The position numbers were made by a program, and so were the translations under genes. DNA of 64,000 bases, from the NCBI GenBank assembly GCA_900323505.1, contig OOIN01000026.1, positions 1-64,000 of the forward strand. The letters are read 5' to 3'. Shown here in pieces: positions 44,709 to 55,729 of the stretch (position 1 is its first letter; every line of letters begins with the position of its first letter). The notes beneath the pieces are model-generated. The model was not told the origin of the DNA, ran no database searches, and was given only the letters and a program-made list of their open reading frames with translations. The DNA comes from Ustilago trichophora. Lineage: Eukaryota; Basidiomycota; Ustilaginomycetes; Ustilaginales; Ustilaginaceae.

Positions 44709-45503
44709 ATGAGCAAAATTGGTAACAGCCAGGATAATGTTTGGGTCGAATTCCCACCTCCCGACCCAAGCCAACACCCCCCAACCAACAACAACGATAG
44801 CGATGATGATTTTGAATTAGGTTTCGACATAGGCGCACTAATCAACGATGACGACAAAGTCGATGCACAGGCTGACAACGAATTGGAGGAAGTCGACGAG
44901 CTGGAGGAAGAACTAGGCATAGAGGAACAACTGGACAATGCGGTGGAAATATACACACCCTGTGATACATGCTCAAGGTTCAATTATGTTTGTCAGTATG
45001 CTCCGGAGGTCAAGCATGGGCTTCGCTCCCAAAAGTGTTACAGGTGCTATGTTCGTAAGCGCAAATGCTCCAATGACTACTCGAGGCGCTCCATTAACCA
45101 CAGGCGTATGTTGATCGAGCAAGCCTTCAACCGTGGACAGCGTTCTGCACTACGCACCGAAGTCACCACTGGCTTCCGCCGTTTGCGCGCCGAAGACACT
45201 GCCATCCTCCAATCCGTTCATTCTCTCAACAACAACGTCGGCACACTCACTCGTCAAGTGGAATCTCTTCGAGATGAGGTTCACCGTCTCCGAGAACTAT
45301 CTCAAAACCAATTCATCCTACTCAAGACAATCTACACCGCACACGTCGACGAATTTGAAGGACTCAAGGACGCCATTATCACCAAACTCAAAAATGTCCG
45401 CTGGGTGGACTTCACGCATGTCGACGGCGAGACTCGAAACTTTGCAACCTTGTCGGAAATGATGGATGCCGTATTTGGTCCTGTCCTCGAAGAGGACGAG
45501 TAA
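44709..45503 (+). CDS. Extra ORF of the Copia element: Zn2Cys6-like cluster and coiled coil
   Basis: 264 residues from ATG 44709 (MSKIGNSQDN); the frame is also open upstream to 44487. It lies between the end of pol and the 3' LTR, where envelope-like or accessory ORFs sit in some retrotransposons. An acidic N-terminus (residues 30-80) is followed by six cysteines at 85, 88, 95, 110, 113 and 120: C-x2-C-x6-C-x14-C-x2-C-x6-C. This fits the fungal Gal4-type binuclear zinc cluster, with a slightly long loop, and a basic VRKRKC end. Then comes a basic helix and a coiled coil at about 163-200 (TLTRQVESLRDEVHRLREL). No membrane span or signal peptide, so it is not an envelope protein. It is intact, unlike pol. 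A captured transcription-factor-like or nucleic-acid-binding accessory protein is my inference. Confidence 0.75.
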   Translation: MSKIGNSQDNVWVEFPPPDPSQHPPTNNNDSDDDFELGFDIGALINDDDKVDAQADNELEEVDELEEELGIEEQLDNAVEIYTPCDTCSRFNYVCQYAPEVKHGLRSQKCYRCYVRKRKCSNDYSRRSINHRRMLIEQAFNRGQRSALRTEVTTGFRRLRAEDTAILQSVHSLNNNVGTLTRQVESLRDEVHRLRELSQNQFILLKTIYTAHVDEFEGLKDAIITKLKNVRWVDFTHVDGETRNFATLSEMMDAVFGPVLEEDE

Positions 45504-45614
45504 CTGTAAGAAAGGACTTCAACAGTCCCGTTCCATAATCTCCCCCCCCCCACTGAATTCACTGCTACGATACCAGTTTGATATGTCCGATGTCGCACTC
45601 ACAACATTTTCCTC

Positions 45615-45625
45615 GAAAGGGGGAG
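45615..45625 (+). other. Polypurine tract
   Basis: GAAAGGGGGAG lies immediately before the 3' LTR, as needed for plus-strand priming. Confidence 0.85.
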
Positions 45626-45838
45626 TGTTAGTTTCTCAGTCTCAAAAAGGTTCGATAAAAAATGTTCTAAAAATAACGTTTCCCCAATGTGTTTCCCCAA
45701 CTCATTTCCCCGATGCACAAGCCAACAACTTCGCTCCAACAGCGATAGCCAATTTGGTGCGACTTCACACATGTATATATATGGCTCCCCCGATCCACTT
45801 CAGTAATTTGAACCTCAGTTGCGACAATAACATTAATA
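45626..45838 (+). repeat. 3' LTR
   Basis: 213 bp, same ends as the 5' LTR. Differs by G/A, C/T, G/A, G/A and A/G substitutions and one extra A in the run near 45659. Confidence 0.93.
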
Positions 45839-45988
45839 GAAATCGCCGGAATTTTGGTGTCACTTTTGCGTGGAGGCGCGGACCCTTCGCTTTCTTCCAA
45901 CCATCACTTCCATCATCACACCCTTTTTACCTCGTTGAGCGCTAATCGGGCGCCGGATCTTAGCTCAACATGACCACATAGGCGCAGC

Positions 45989-48699
45989 ATGACGCTTATG
46001 AGTTCGTCTTTATATGCGGCTCTCGCCGCTAGGGCGCTCAGTCAGGCTCGCGCCAGCCGTTGCCGCCCCACTACCTCGGCGCACAAACATACCGCAGCAT
46101 CATCAAAATCCATCTCAAGTCCCTCCTCTGCGACAGCTGCGCCCTCGGAAGCAGGTCCCAGCCGTCTTCATCACGGGGCTCGAGAGCTGCACGAAAGAAG
46201 GTGGTGCGGCCTTCAACTCGGCAGAAAAAGCAACCGCATCTACTACGCTTGGACCCAAGTAACTCCGTCTTCCCCTCTCTTTCGCCGCCACTTGGCAACA
46301 GTCGTCACAACGATGATCAGGCGCTGTCACAACGTCGAGCCAAGAATTTATCTCAATTGCATGTCGCGCTTCAGACAGGCTCTGCCGACACCGTTTGGTC
46401 CGCTTATCTAGATTTGCGGCAGAGATTCTCGGGAGCCGACACCGCCTCTTTCTCTACTGAAGGTGCCGCCCTTGATGGCAACGTCACACCACAAGAATGC
46501 CGTGATATACTCAACATCATCGGCAACGATGCTCCCAAGACCAGACGAGGACTCAACCGCGTCTTGCGACTCGTTTCAGACGTTCGAAGCCAGCAGCGTC
46601 GTCTCTTGGCACGCCTTGAACACGTTTCCGAGTCCGACTACAAAGCTCGTAGCCGCATTCTTACCAAGGAGATCGAGGCTTGGGACAGTGTCCTCTCTCC
46701 GAGAATGCTCAACATGATAATTGCGCTCATCGGCAAGAGCCTTCGCAGCGTTGGCCTAGATGAGGTTGACCAGGTCCTGGACCAGCTATTGACCTACGAG
46801 GCCAACGAGCTTTCTCGAGCAGCTGGTCCATCTCGCAATGCAAACTCGGCGAATCCAGTCCTGACATTGCACTCTTCAGACATCCTTGGAAATCTGCGCA
46901 CGGCAATGCTGTCTCCAGTTGCCCAATCTGCGCTAGATAAGAAAGTCGGCAGTAGACGCCGCGAGCCAGACTTTCCCAACCTCGCCACATACAATACCAT
47001 CCTTGACATCATCACGCGGACGGTCCCCAGAAGCGACCCTGCTCGCAGCTCATCCTCAACACAGGAGCACGCTGAAGATGAAGAGGATGATGCGATGCTC
47101 AAGTTCACCGAACAGCACCTCGCTTCGCAATCGGCCGAGTTTAACTCATCACTCGCAAATAAACTGCGGCGATTTGACCTCGATCCCGAGGCGGCGCCTT
47201 TGCATCTTGATGCGCTGGAACGAGCAGATCGGCTGTTCCACTCGGTGCTCAACCGGATGCAGCGGTCGAGTCGGATCGAACCAGATCCAATCACGTTTAA
47301 CATCATGATCACCCTGTACTGCCTGCTGGATCGATGGGAAGCGGTACATCGTGTCATTCGTATCATGCACGACCGGCATGTCCTCAGCATTGACTGCATC
47401 AACAACATTTTGGGCCGATGGATACTGCGAGAACGTGCAACCGCGAAAAAGCACAGAAGCGACAACGATTTTCCAAACCCGGCCATGGACGCAGCTTTAG
47501 ATGTCTATCGCCAGCTACGACAGAATCTTATTTACCTGGAGCTGGCCTCGCATCACTCATTTATCGCGTACGGAAGTCATGAGTCTTATCCGCAAAGCAA
47601 GCCTGAAATGGTCGAGGCAAAGCACCGGTCAAAGGATGAACTCGGTTTTCTCACTTGGCCAGATCGAAACGAGCCTCGCTCTACCGAAACCTCTCGTAAT
47701 CCCGCAGATATGCCCAGCAGCGACGCAGTTCAAGCAGTATTTGGTATCCCCAGGCTGCCACAGGATCTGGTGCCAGACGAGATCACGCACGCTTTGGTCA
47801 TTCGCAGCCTGACTTGGGAGGGTCGATTCGGGGATGCTCTGAGCGTGTTTAAAGACCTTGTGTCAACGCCGGCTCAGCTGCCCGCTAATGTGTCAAAGAA
47901 AGGCAAGATCAGGAGGGCTGATGTCAAGACGACTGGCGAGTCATTAGAAGAAAAGAAGATGCAACCCACGTTGGCCATCTTTGACAGCTTTTTTCGTGGC
48001 TTCTCGCGCCACGGTATCCCAAGCACAGTAGTCAGCTATGATGCTGAGCAACCGGAGCGCAGCACGTGGAAGCCATTGTCCAGCTCAATCTCAGAGGAAG
48101 AGGGAGACCAGGCAGAGCAATCCCTATTGCAGCAGAAGCAGAAGCAAGACGGACCCCACGCTCAGCAGTTGCAAATGTGGAGGATTGAGACGTTCCAGGA
48201 GATCTTCGAGGCCTTTCTTGATTTTGAACCAGACGTGCGTCAAGCTCTTGCATCTACTCAAACTCGTACCCCTGAGAAACCTGGACGGGTGCTGAGCAGG
48301 GATCAAGAAAATGCGAAGCATAGGATCTCAACGCCTTTGGGCTGGTTGAGCATGACGGAAAAGAGAAATTTGGATGCATTGCGACGTGCGCCGTCGAGCA
48401 ATCAGCTCTTCTGGATTTTGACGGCAATTCGAAGGGTCAGTCATGACCATGCGGGTTGGAGTCTTGCCATGTGGCGCAAGGTGGTTGACAAGTTTGCCTC
48501 CAACGATGCAAGCTCGACGTCATCGCTGCAAGGACGGGCCCATGGCAAGCTCGGCTGGAACGGATTTGTATTGGACAATCGTCTACGTCGTGTGCTGGAG
48601 CATCTCGAAACACGTTTGGCTCAGGAACAGGGTCAAAGCCGGAATCAGGATCAGGAAGAGTTGTGGCATCATGGACAAGGCGAACGATCGTTTGACTGA
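45989..48699 (+). CDS. PPR-like protein, probably mitochondrial
   Basis: The main frame is open from 46060 to 48699 (about 880 codons) but has no ATG at its 5' end. ATGs at 45989 and 46000 open a different frame (MSSSLYAALAARALSQARAS) that looks like a mitochondrial presequence, so an intron or a one-base indel near 46060-46320 joins them. Helical repeats of pentatricopeptide type are visible: DPITFNIMITLYCLLDRWEA continuing to a second helix (about 47284-47390), the NNILGRWILRERA unit, and PDEITHALVIRSLTWEGRFG (about 47770). PPR proteins bind organelle RNA and control its processing or translation. Repeats are few and degenerate, as usual in fungi. The specific target is unknown. Confidence 0.68.
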
Positions 48700-49274
48700 A
48701 AGCAAAATTCCAGGCCATCTTGGCGGCCATCAGTCACCAAAATTGGAAGCAATTTGATAGAAGTATTTCTACTGTAGCCAACATGTAAAGTGACGGGTGT
48801 TTGACTAGGCTTGACGTCCTGAGAATGCCTTAAATGGCTGACAGCAAGTGAATGTGTGTACATGTAGGTCTGCTGATAGCAGAGACACAGTCCTGATGTG
48901 GAACTGATCTTGTCAGGTGCTATAGATCACAGATGCTGACCAACATGAGGCCTCCTTCTAAGCTGATGGATCATCGCTTTGAAAGATAGGCTTGGTATGG
49001 CTTCAGCTGCACACATCTGGTCGCAAGTCAAAATAATGTTGAGCTTCAAAAATAAAATAAAAGAATAAAATATCGGGGAGCGACTTTTGCGATAATCAGC
49101 GATTCTTCTGTCTCACGTGACTTGGAGCATTTGAAATCCGGGTCGTGCGGCTGAGAAGAGTGCTTGCTGCATCGCAACCTTTCGATATCAAACCTCGCCG
49201 ATTCATCAGAGCTGATCATTACCACTTGTCTTCCTATCATCATCTTTTCACGGCCCTCTTCCACCATCACAGTC
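48700..49274. other. Intergenic stretch
   Basis: Between the stop of the PPR-like gene and the ATG of the complex I gene. AT-rich near 49030-49070; no gene or repeat seen. Confidence 0.55.
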
Positions 49275-50061
49275 ATGTTCGCCGCACCGATTCTCAGAAA
49301 CGCAGCATCCTCGTCGTCTGCGACGGCATCCGCATTCTCGCAGGCACACAAGTCGTACGTCAAGTCGCTCTACCGACGATACCTTAAAAACTCGCTCGAC
49401 TGGTGCATTCGCAGGGACGTATGGAGAGACAGGGCCATCGAGATTCGTGTCGAATTTGAGCGTCACCGTAACGTTCGCAACCCTAGGGAACTTGCCAACC
49501 TCTTTGAGAAGGCTGAGCGCGAATTGAAGCGCACCCAGCACCCCGACCCGCACCGACGTAAGTTTTCTGTCCCTTTCGCTTTCGTTGGATTTAGATGGGT
49601 GGAACGGCTGCCGATTGCGTGCATGATCAGGCTCGACAGTCTACGAGGCCTTTTGCCAACTCGGTCATCGATACTATCAAATACCATGCACACAGGGTGG
49701 AGGCGAGTAATAAGCTACTGCGAGAGGTCGTCCAACCGTTGTCCGGTAATGCGTCTTGACAAGGTGTCAAGCTAGAATTGCGGCCTAAGCACAGCTATCC
49801 GCAATCGCTCCAACCCTCGACCGCTCATCACTACCGTCCACCGCCGCCCGCTGCTCACATGTGGACCATCTCTCGTTATCGAACACTGACACTGACAACC
49901 GCAATCTTTGCTCTTTTCCGATTCTTTCCTCCATCAACTCGATAATATCGACTACCGCAGCTGCCATGTTCGAGGACGGTACAAAGTGGGAGCGAAACCT
50001 TCCTCCTCCCATCTTCACCGAGGCTGAGAAGAAGGCCGCTCTCGAGGCGCAACACCACTAA
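49275..50061 (+). CDS. Complex I LYR subunit (NDUFB9/B22-like)
   Basis: Two exons, 49275-49557 and 49961-50061, give 127 residues. The intron is long for this window (403 nt, GTAAGT...CCGCAG); a small middle exon cannot be excluded, but the two exons join in frame (HPDPHR-PAMFEDGTKWERN). The protein has the LYR motif SLYRRYLKNSLDWC near the N-terminus and RVEFERHRNV plus LFEKAERELKRTQHPDP, characteristic of the B22/NDUFB9 subunit in the membrane arm of mitochondrial NADH dehydrogenase. The acyl carrier protein binds such LYR subunits. The C-terminal KWERNLPPPIF segment is the fungal version. Convergent with the WD40 gene. Confidence 0.85.
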
Positions 50062-50491
50062 AGAAATCGTATCATTACACTCTCGGTCTTTTTCGTACGC
50101 TCTGCTCTGTCGAATTTGGGTCGAGTGTGACCATCATGCAATCAAGGTTTCTATTTTCCAATCGTAATCGTTAAACGCTTGTGATTTGAAGCGAAGCGTG
50201 ACATGGACAGACCGTCGCTCATCTTCAAATTCACCTGGAAGATCTGAGGCAGGTGAGAAGACCGGACCGCGCTCATGATGTCTTTTTTTTTTTTGCACAT
50301 ATCCAGCTCCTGCTTTTTGAATTGCACACTGCCTTCCAAGACACTCCAAGGACTCGCTTCGGACGCATGCTTCTCGCGATTTGTGCAAACGGTGATGGTC
50401 AGTGATCCAGAGAAAAAAGCTTCAAATGCGATTGCTCAAGTGTGTGTCTGCCGTTGGAACCGAAAGAAGGAAAAAAAAAAAAAAAAAAAAA
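50062..50491. other. Convergent 3' region with homopolymers
   Basis: Holds a T10 run near 50283-50292 and an A21 run (50471-50491) that directly abuts the WD40 gene stop codon. No ORF supported. Confidence 0.6.
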
Positions 50492-53173
50492 CTAAGGAGC
50501 AAGCAAAGAGATGCTGCGCACACCCTTGGCGGTTGCCACGTACAAAACATCATCGTTGTCGCTACCGCCCTTTGGGCTAGCCCAGACAGTTTCGACAATG
50601 GGCTCGTCCCCAATTCGCTGATCAATAAGAGGATCGCGAGCATTGCGCATATCCCACACCCTGACATGACCGTCTTCAGCTCCGTGTGCAAAGATCGCCC
50701 TCCGAGTAGGATGGAATGTCCCTCTTCCCAACGGTAGCTTTCCTTCAGCATCGTTTAGCCAACCAAAAGAGATGACGGGACGAGAGATGGGACCATTGCG
50801 ACCGGTAATGTCAAACATGCGGAATTGGTCGTAGTCGCGTCTCGCCAGTGCACCCAGCATCAGTTTTGGATCCGGCGTACGCTGAAGATGCACAATGTGA
50901 TCGCTGGTGCTCCACGAGAAGCCAAGCGTCAAGGCGTCCAGGTCGAATCCCACCACTGTTCCGATCGATGCCGAGGCTAAGATCTTTGAGCGTGAAGACA
51001 GGTGTTCCAGTGCGACGACAGGCTTGGCATCGTGAAGCGTATGCAGCCGGAATGTGTCGGCTTTGGTGGATTTCGCCTTCCAATGCCAGTGGTTGACGAT
51101 GCCATCGATACCTCCTGTGGCAAAGTCGATTGAAGAGGCGTCCTTCGGATCGGTGCGTGGAAAATGAGAGATGCTCGAAGCACCTTGTACGTGAGGTCGA
51201 TCATCAAGATGGTACGTACGATGCAATCGGCCCGTATCTGACACAGTCACAAGACTGACCTGGCAAGGATACTCGTCATGATTGCCAAAGCCGAGCAGCT
51301 TCCTCGTCGAGGAGACAATGCCGCATACCTTTGACGTCAATCGTGACACATCTTCAACACGATCAATAGGCGAAAAGACCTTTTCTCCTTTGATCTTGGC
51401 AACGTCCAAATCACGCGTCTGAAAACGCATCGCCTTGCTCGGCAGCCCATGAATCGGCTCGTCTGGATTACAAGACGGCTGCTCGTGGAAGGTAGCGATA
51501 CGACCGTGCTCGGTAACGGCAATGGCCGCGTCAAACATTGTAGCACGGCTCCGCATCGACGTTTGCGCCTCCAGTGTTGCACTCGCCAAAGGCACAAAGT
51601 ACTTGATAGAGAGGCCGCGGGCACCTGAAAAGGCGCTGGGCTGGTTGAGACCCAAAATCTTGGGTTGGAAGGGTCTTGAAGGCCATATGGAGCCGGTTTT
51701 CATCGAGGGACCAGTAGAGGAATGGCGTTGGAGTAGGTCTTGTAGAGGCACGTCTTCGTCCGGGTTAGAATCTGCGCTATCGAGCCGGGCTGTCCGAGCT
51801 ACATGGCTATCGCAACTGGAAATCCCCCGCACTTCTGCCAGCGGACGATCGTCATCGTCGTCGTTGTCGCTTGCATCGGCAGCCCCATTCATCCTGGGGT
51901 CCCTTTGTGTTGCTCGGACGCCAGGTTGAGGTTCGCTGAGGATGTCACTGACCTCGGCTTTGATTACTCGAGGCGGAGAATCGTAAATGCTTTCGATTAG
52001 ATTGGCTTCTTGCTTCACTGCGGCTATCGGAGCGACTGGTGCAACACGCATTAAAGTCATGGATTCATCGCCATCGCCATCGTCATCGTCATCATCATCA
52101 TCATCGTCATCCAGCTCCTCCAGATATCGTGCTAGCTCTTCAGCTTCTCGGGCTTCGTCCATGATAGGATCATGAGCTCCCTTTGGCTGCACTGTCGGAG
52201 GCGGTTGCTTGAATCGTTCTTCAATGCGAGATAATTCTACCTGCGCAGGTCCTATTGTCAAAGACGATCCCTCAAGTTGCTCTTCGATGCTTGGTTGTGC
52301 TGCTTGTTCGAACTCTGGTGATCGCTCTACGATCGACATGACCCCACTCAATTGCCCGAGTTTCGGCGAAAGGACCCTAGAACGGACTGGAACTTGTTCC
52401 GGAGGTCTTTCTTTGACTGCGATTGCTTGCTCGACAGAGGTGCGGTGCTCCTTTGGAGTCTCTCTCGGCGGTGCAGCAGTGAGTCCTGGTTAAGGCGCCT
52501 TGATCGGAGTTGCAGGAGCATCACTCAAGCGAGGTTTCTTCGGCGGTGGCGGTTGATAAGGTTGCCACTGTTTGTTCTTATTCTTTTTGCCTTTTTTCTT
52601 CTTGGCCTTGGGCTGTGCACGGGCAGTCGCAAGAGGGGCATCGGTCGGCCGGTAATATGGCTGTTGCGGTTGCGGTCGCTGCGGTAAAGGGAAGGGCGCT
52701 GCGTTCCGATTCTGAGACGGCTGCGGCTGCTTCGGAGGTCGACAGGGCCGAAACCCGCTGAGTTTTGACCTGGCGGCACCAATTGAAGGAGGAGCGGCGA
52801 TCTCCCATGGTTTTGTTCTGGTCTCGTTCTCGTTGGGCTGAGCGTCTTCGGATCGCAATGCTGCGGAAGGGGGAGCGGCTTTGATGCGATGTGGTGGTCT
52901 CGGTGGACGAGGCCGATATGCTGAATTGCTTGGCCCAGCAACCGAGATGTTGGTTGGCAAATACGGCTGTGTGCGTCCAATCTGAGGAGGTCGAGGGGTA
53001 TTGTTGTTGGGCCGTATCGTTGAAGGTCCAGGAGCAAAGCTTTGTGCTGCACCGTACTGCTGTGCGCCATAGTTGTAAGACGACCCACCAAAGCTCTGAA
53101 TACCACTGCTTCCAGTCCCTGAGCGTGCTGAGCTCCTCTGAGCAGCGGGATCGAACGAGCTGAGCCAATCCAT
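50492..53173 (-). CDS. Pro-rich / WD40-repeat protein (interrupted by one in-frame stop)
   Basis: From ATG 53173 (MDWLSSFDPAAQRSS) the frame codes a Gly/Pro/Gln-rich, then Lys-rich (KAKKKKGKKNKNKQ) region to a TAA at 52490-52492. The same frame is open again at once (PGLTAAPPRETPKEH) and runs to 50492; the next ATG is only at 52339. The second part has an acidic tract (EELD followed by Asp repeats, about 52070-52110), then WD40-like blades: SASIGTVVGFDLDAL, GRGTFHPTRRAIFAHGAEDG-HVRVWDMRNARD and a final VLYVATAKGVRSISLL. A 39-nt in-frame intron (52486-52524, GTGATG...CCAG) would remove the stop but is very short. Two adjacent genes, or a nonsense change, are the alternatives. WD40 propellers scaffold complexes; the basic and acidic arms suggest a nuclear protein. 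No family was recognised. Confidence 0.7.
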
Positions 53174-53720
53174 TGTGTCGAGTCAAGCTGTATAGCCTTC
53201 CCTGGATGAGGCCGACTTAGGTATGTGATGTCGCCATTGCTGTCCGTGAGATAGCGCTCGCCTGCCGAGATGCTGTCCTGTTGAATGTCGAGAGTCAGAG
53301 CTCTGGATCTTGCCTTTGAGCTTGAAGCAGGAGCAGGAGGAGCAGAGTGCGACTAAGGAAGAAAGAAGTAGAGTACCGTTTGTTTGAATGCTTGGTGGAT
53401 TTGGTTGGTTGCCTCAGGGTCTGCTCTTTCCTCCACCAAACCTTTCAAGCTTTAAAATTCAACGCCAGACCAAAGCAGAAAATTTAGCGCGGGGGCCGCG
53501 ACCCATGCAAAGCTTGCTCCGAGTTCCGATCTGATCATCTGCAAAGTCAGACACGAAAGGCAGTAACAACGCTATAGCTTTTGACAGACAGCATTGATGT
53601 GCAAGCTCACTCTCAGATCTGATCCAGGCTTGTTCAATTGATTATGTGACATTGCATCTCGGCGATTGAATAATGAGTGTAAAGTGTTTTTTTTTTTTGG
53701 CTGGGGATGTAAGAAGATCG
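53174..53720. promoter_or_regulatory. Upstream region of the WD40 gene
   Basis: No supported ORF. Contains a T10 run near 53687-53698. Holds the promoter of the minus-strand WD40 gene and the 3' region of the small coiled-coil ORF. Confidence 0.5.
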
Positions 53721-53986
53721 TCACACAAAGCCGCCTCGCGACTCGAGCTCCTTCTTTCGAGCCTCTGCCGCTTGCAGGCGCTTCTCGAGCTCCTGCAGCT
53801 CATTTGTCTGTTCCATGAGCATAGACTGACGATGACGAACGCGGTCCTCGATCCTCTTGAGCTCAGCATCCTTCGAGGCCGTGTCGACTGCTGGGGCTGC
53901 AAAGTTGTGCAATGAGCCCGAATTTGAGATTGGGATTGCTGGGCTGTCGAGCGGAAAGACAAAGCCATGATCCACAGCAACGGCGA
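53721..53986 (-). CDS. Small coiled-coil protein (partial model)
   Basis: A minus-strand frame ending TGA at 53721 codes a strong short coiled coil: DAELKRIEDRVRHRQSMLME, then ELQEKRL-like heptads and KKELESRGGFV at the end. The frame begins only at a TTG (54014). An ATG near 53986 is in another frame, so a 5' exon or short intron is probable and the start is unresolved. Expected length is 60-100 residues. No family recognised. Confidence 0.4.
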
Positions 53987-54311
53987 CAACATGGCCAAAG
54001 TTCAGGAAAGGCAAGAAGGGAAAATGGTCAGTATATGGTCAGTATATGGTACTTGACACCAGTCTTGGTTCTCAGCGCATGGACTGCAACGGACGATATG
54101 AACGGTGAAGGCTAGGCCCGGGTGTAGTTTGAGTTTATGAGTAGCATTCGCTCATGAGGCGCCGGAGCATCTCTCCGTGAGCGTCTATAACAAGAAGTTG
54201 GGGAAGCTTTCAGCGCCACCGTGCCAGGCGGAGCTGGTTGTACAGTACAGTACTGAGCGCCTTGATGCCGCATTCCGACGAGACTAAGGATAGGGGGAGG
54301 GTGGAAGATGC

Positions 54312-55175
54312 TCACAGAGCAGAGTTCTTGCCTTCCTGTGCAGCCATATCGCCAGAGGTGGGTTCGGCGACTGCGCCGCCAGTAGCGATGTTCTGGACGT
54401 GCACCAGGGGGCAAGCTTCCGTGTCGACAGAGGAAGGGTCGAATTGGAAGAGTCGGACCTCGGCATTCTTCCAGGGCTATGGTTGGCGGCGAAACAGAAA
54501 ATAAAGCAGTATGAAAATAGTGAGTGCATAGTTCGAGGAAAGCAATCGGGATCGGACTCAAGTACGTACGTAAGGCTCGCCAGTGATTCTGCGCAAAATG
54601 TCGCCGTGGGCCATGACAACAATGTCCTGTTCGGGTCGGCTACGGAGGTACTGTCGCACCCACTGTGCACGCTTGTTGAGCGATTCTTCGTCAGCAGCGT
54701 AGAATCCCTGCTTGCCAGTCCAGTCGGGAGTCAAGGGCGAAAAGTCAAAGCCTTGGAGCTCGGGATCACGCTCGAGTACCTCTTTTGCGGAGCCAGTGTC
54801 GCAGGGGAAAGCGTTGCATTCCTGAAGCTGGGGAAGCAGTACGACCTTGTCCAAGCCGCCGAGGCGCTCGATAGCGGGAGCATAGCCGATCTTGGTGCTC
54901 TGGAGGGTGCGCTTGAGGGCGGACGAGAGAATGACCTGGGCACGCGACTGCAAGTCCTGGGTGAGGGATGGCAGACGACCAGACTGCTGCTTACCGAGCG
55001 GTGTCAATGGCGCATCTGGAATCGAGTAGTCGTCGGCGACATTCTGATTGCGACGGAAGGGCGACAAGGAGTGTCGGCGTCAGATTACAATACGACCAGA
55101 GGTGTTTCTTCTCTATAGACTTACGTGTTCTGCCTGCGAGTGTCGAGTCAAGTAGATTCGGGATTGAGGAGCCAT
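54312..55175 (-). CDS. Histidine phosphatase (phosphoglycerate mutase-like family)
   Basis: Three exons on the minus strand: 55125-55175, 54570-55043, 54312-54476; 229 residues. Both introns have clear borders (GTAAGT...ATCAG and GTACGT...CATAG) and keep frame. The first exon gives IYLTRHSQAEH, the catalytic RH(G/S) motif, completed by NVADDY after splicing. LTPLGKQQ, SSALKRTLQST, ECNAFPCDTG and VVMAHGDILRRITGE supply the second arginine, the glutamate region and second histidine of the fold. PWKNAEVRLFQF is the usual C-terminal motif of fungal PMU1/YKL128C-like members. Substrate unknown; likely a cytosolic phosphomonoesterase rather than glycolytic mutase. Confidence 0.88.
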
Positions 55176-55729
55176 GATGATCGAAGACGAAGCTGTTGTA
55201 GGATTGAGACTCTAAAGTCTATGGAGATGGAAGGCCAGAAGCTGTCTATACTTGATCTAGGTGTGATGGTGTTGTGTTGGATAGGGAAAGATTCTTGCCT
55301 TGCTGCAAGTTGGACAGCAGCCGAGTAAGAGATCTGGCCGAGAGCAACACCCTCGCACACAGCCATTTCTGTGTGAGTCAACGTGGGGCAGCTTTACTGC
55401 GGAATGCAAACGGCGAATTCCCATGCACGGTTAGCTGTCCTCTGACGCAGTCGCCATCTCGAAAACGCTTTTCCAAAAAATCCACCCTTTTCGAGGATCT
55501 GCGACACACGGACCATCCGGGAATTTCGCCCAAAGTGTCGGCCTGTGCAAGTCAACATATATACAGTACATATATCTTGAGCTTGAGTCGTTCGTTGCCC
55601 CGTCAACATCAGCCATTTTGAGTATCTTGACAGACCACAACATTGCTTGATCCTGTACAGTATAGCAGAATACATTATCAATTCGAGGACAAGCGAGAAG
55701 CTTAGACATGGCTGTAGGTGCAACTAGCA
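55176..55729. other. Intergenic stretch
   Basis: Between two minus-strand genes (phosphatase start and glycosylase stop). Contains TATACAGTACATATAT near 55560 and CTGTACAGTATAG near 55655. Frames in it are short and overlap on both strands; none is supported. Confidence 0.5.

Larger units (their letters stand above)
39752..45838 (+). mobile_element. Ty1/Copia LTR retrotransposon, full length, defective pol, with an extra 3' ORF
   Basis: 6.1 kb, bounded by LTRs of 212 and 213 bp that differ by five substitutions and one indel, with 5-bp target duplications. A primer-binding site directly follows the 5' LTR and a purine tract directly precedes the 3' LTR. Gene order gag, protease, integrase, reverse transcriptase, RNase H places it in Copia (Pseudoviridae-like). 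The polyprotein carries an in-frame TGA, a frameshift and a 66-bp internal duplication, so this copy is probably unable to move by itself. Its insertion between the GYP1-type and PPR-like genes breaks neither. Confidence 0.96.

Noticed and set aside
44487..45503. Envelope gene of a retrovirus-like element
   Set aside because: No signal peptide, membrane span or glycosylation pattern; it has a zinc cluster and coiled coil instead.
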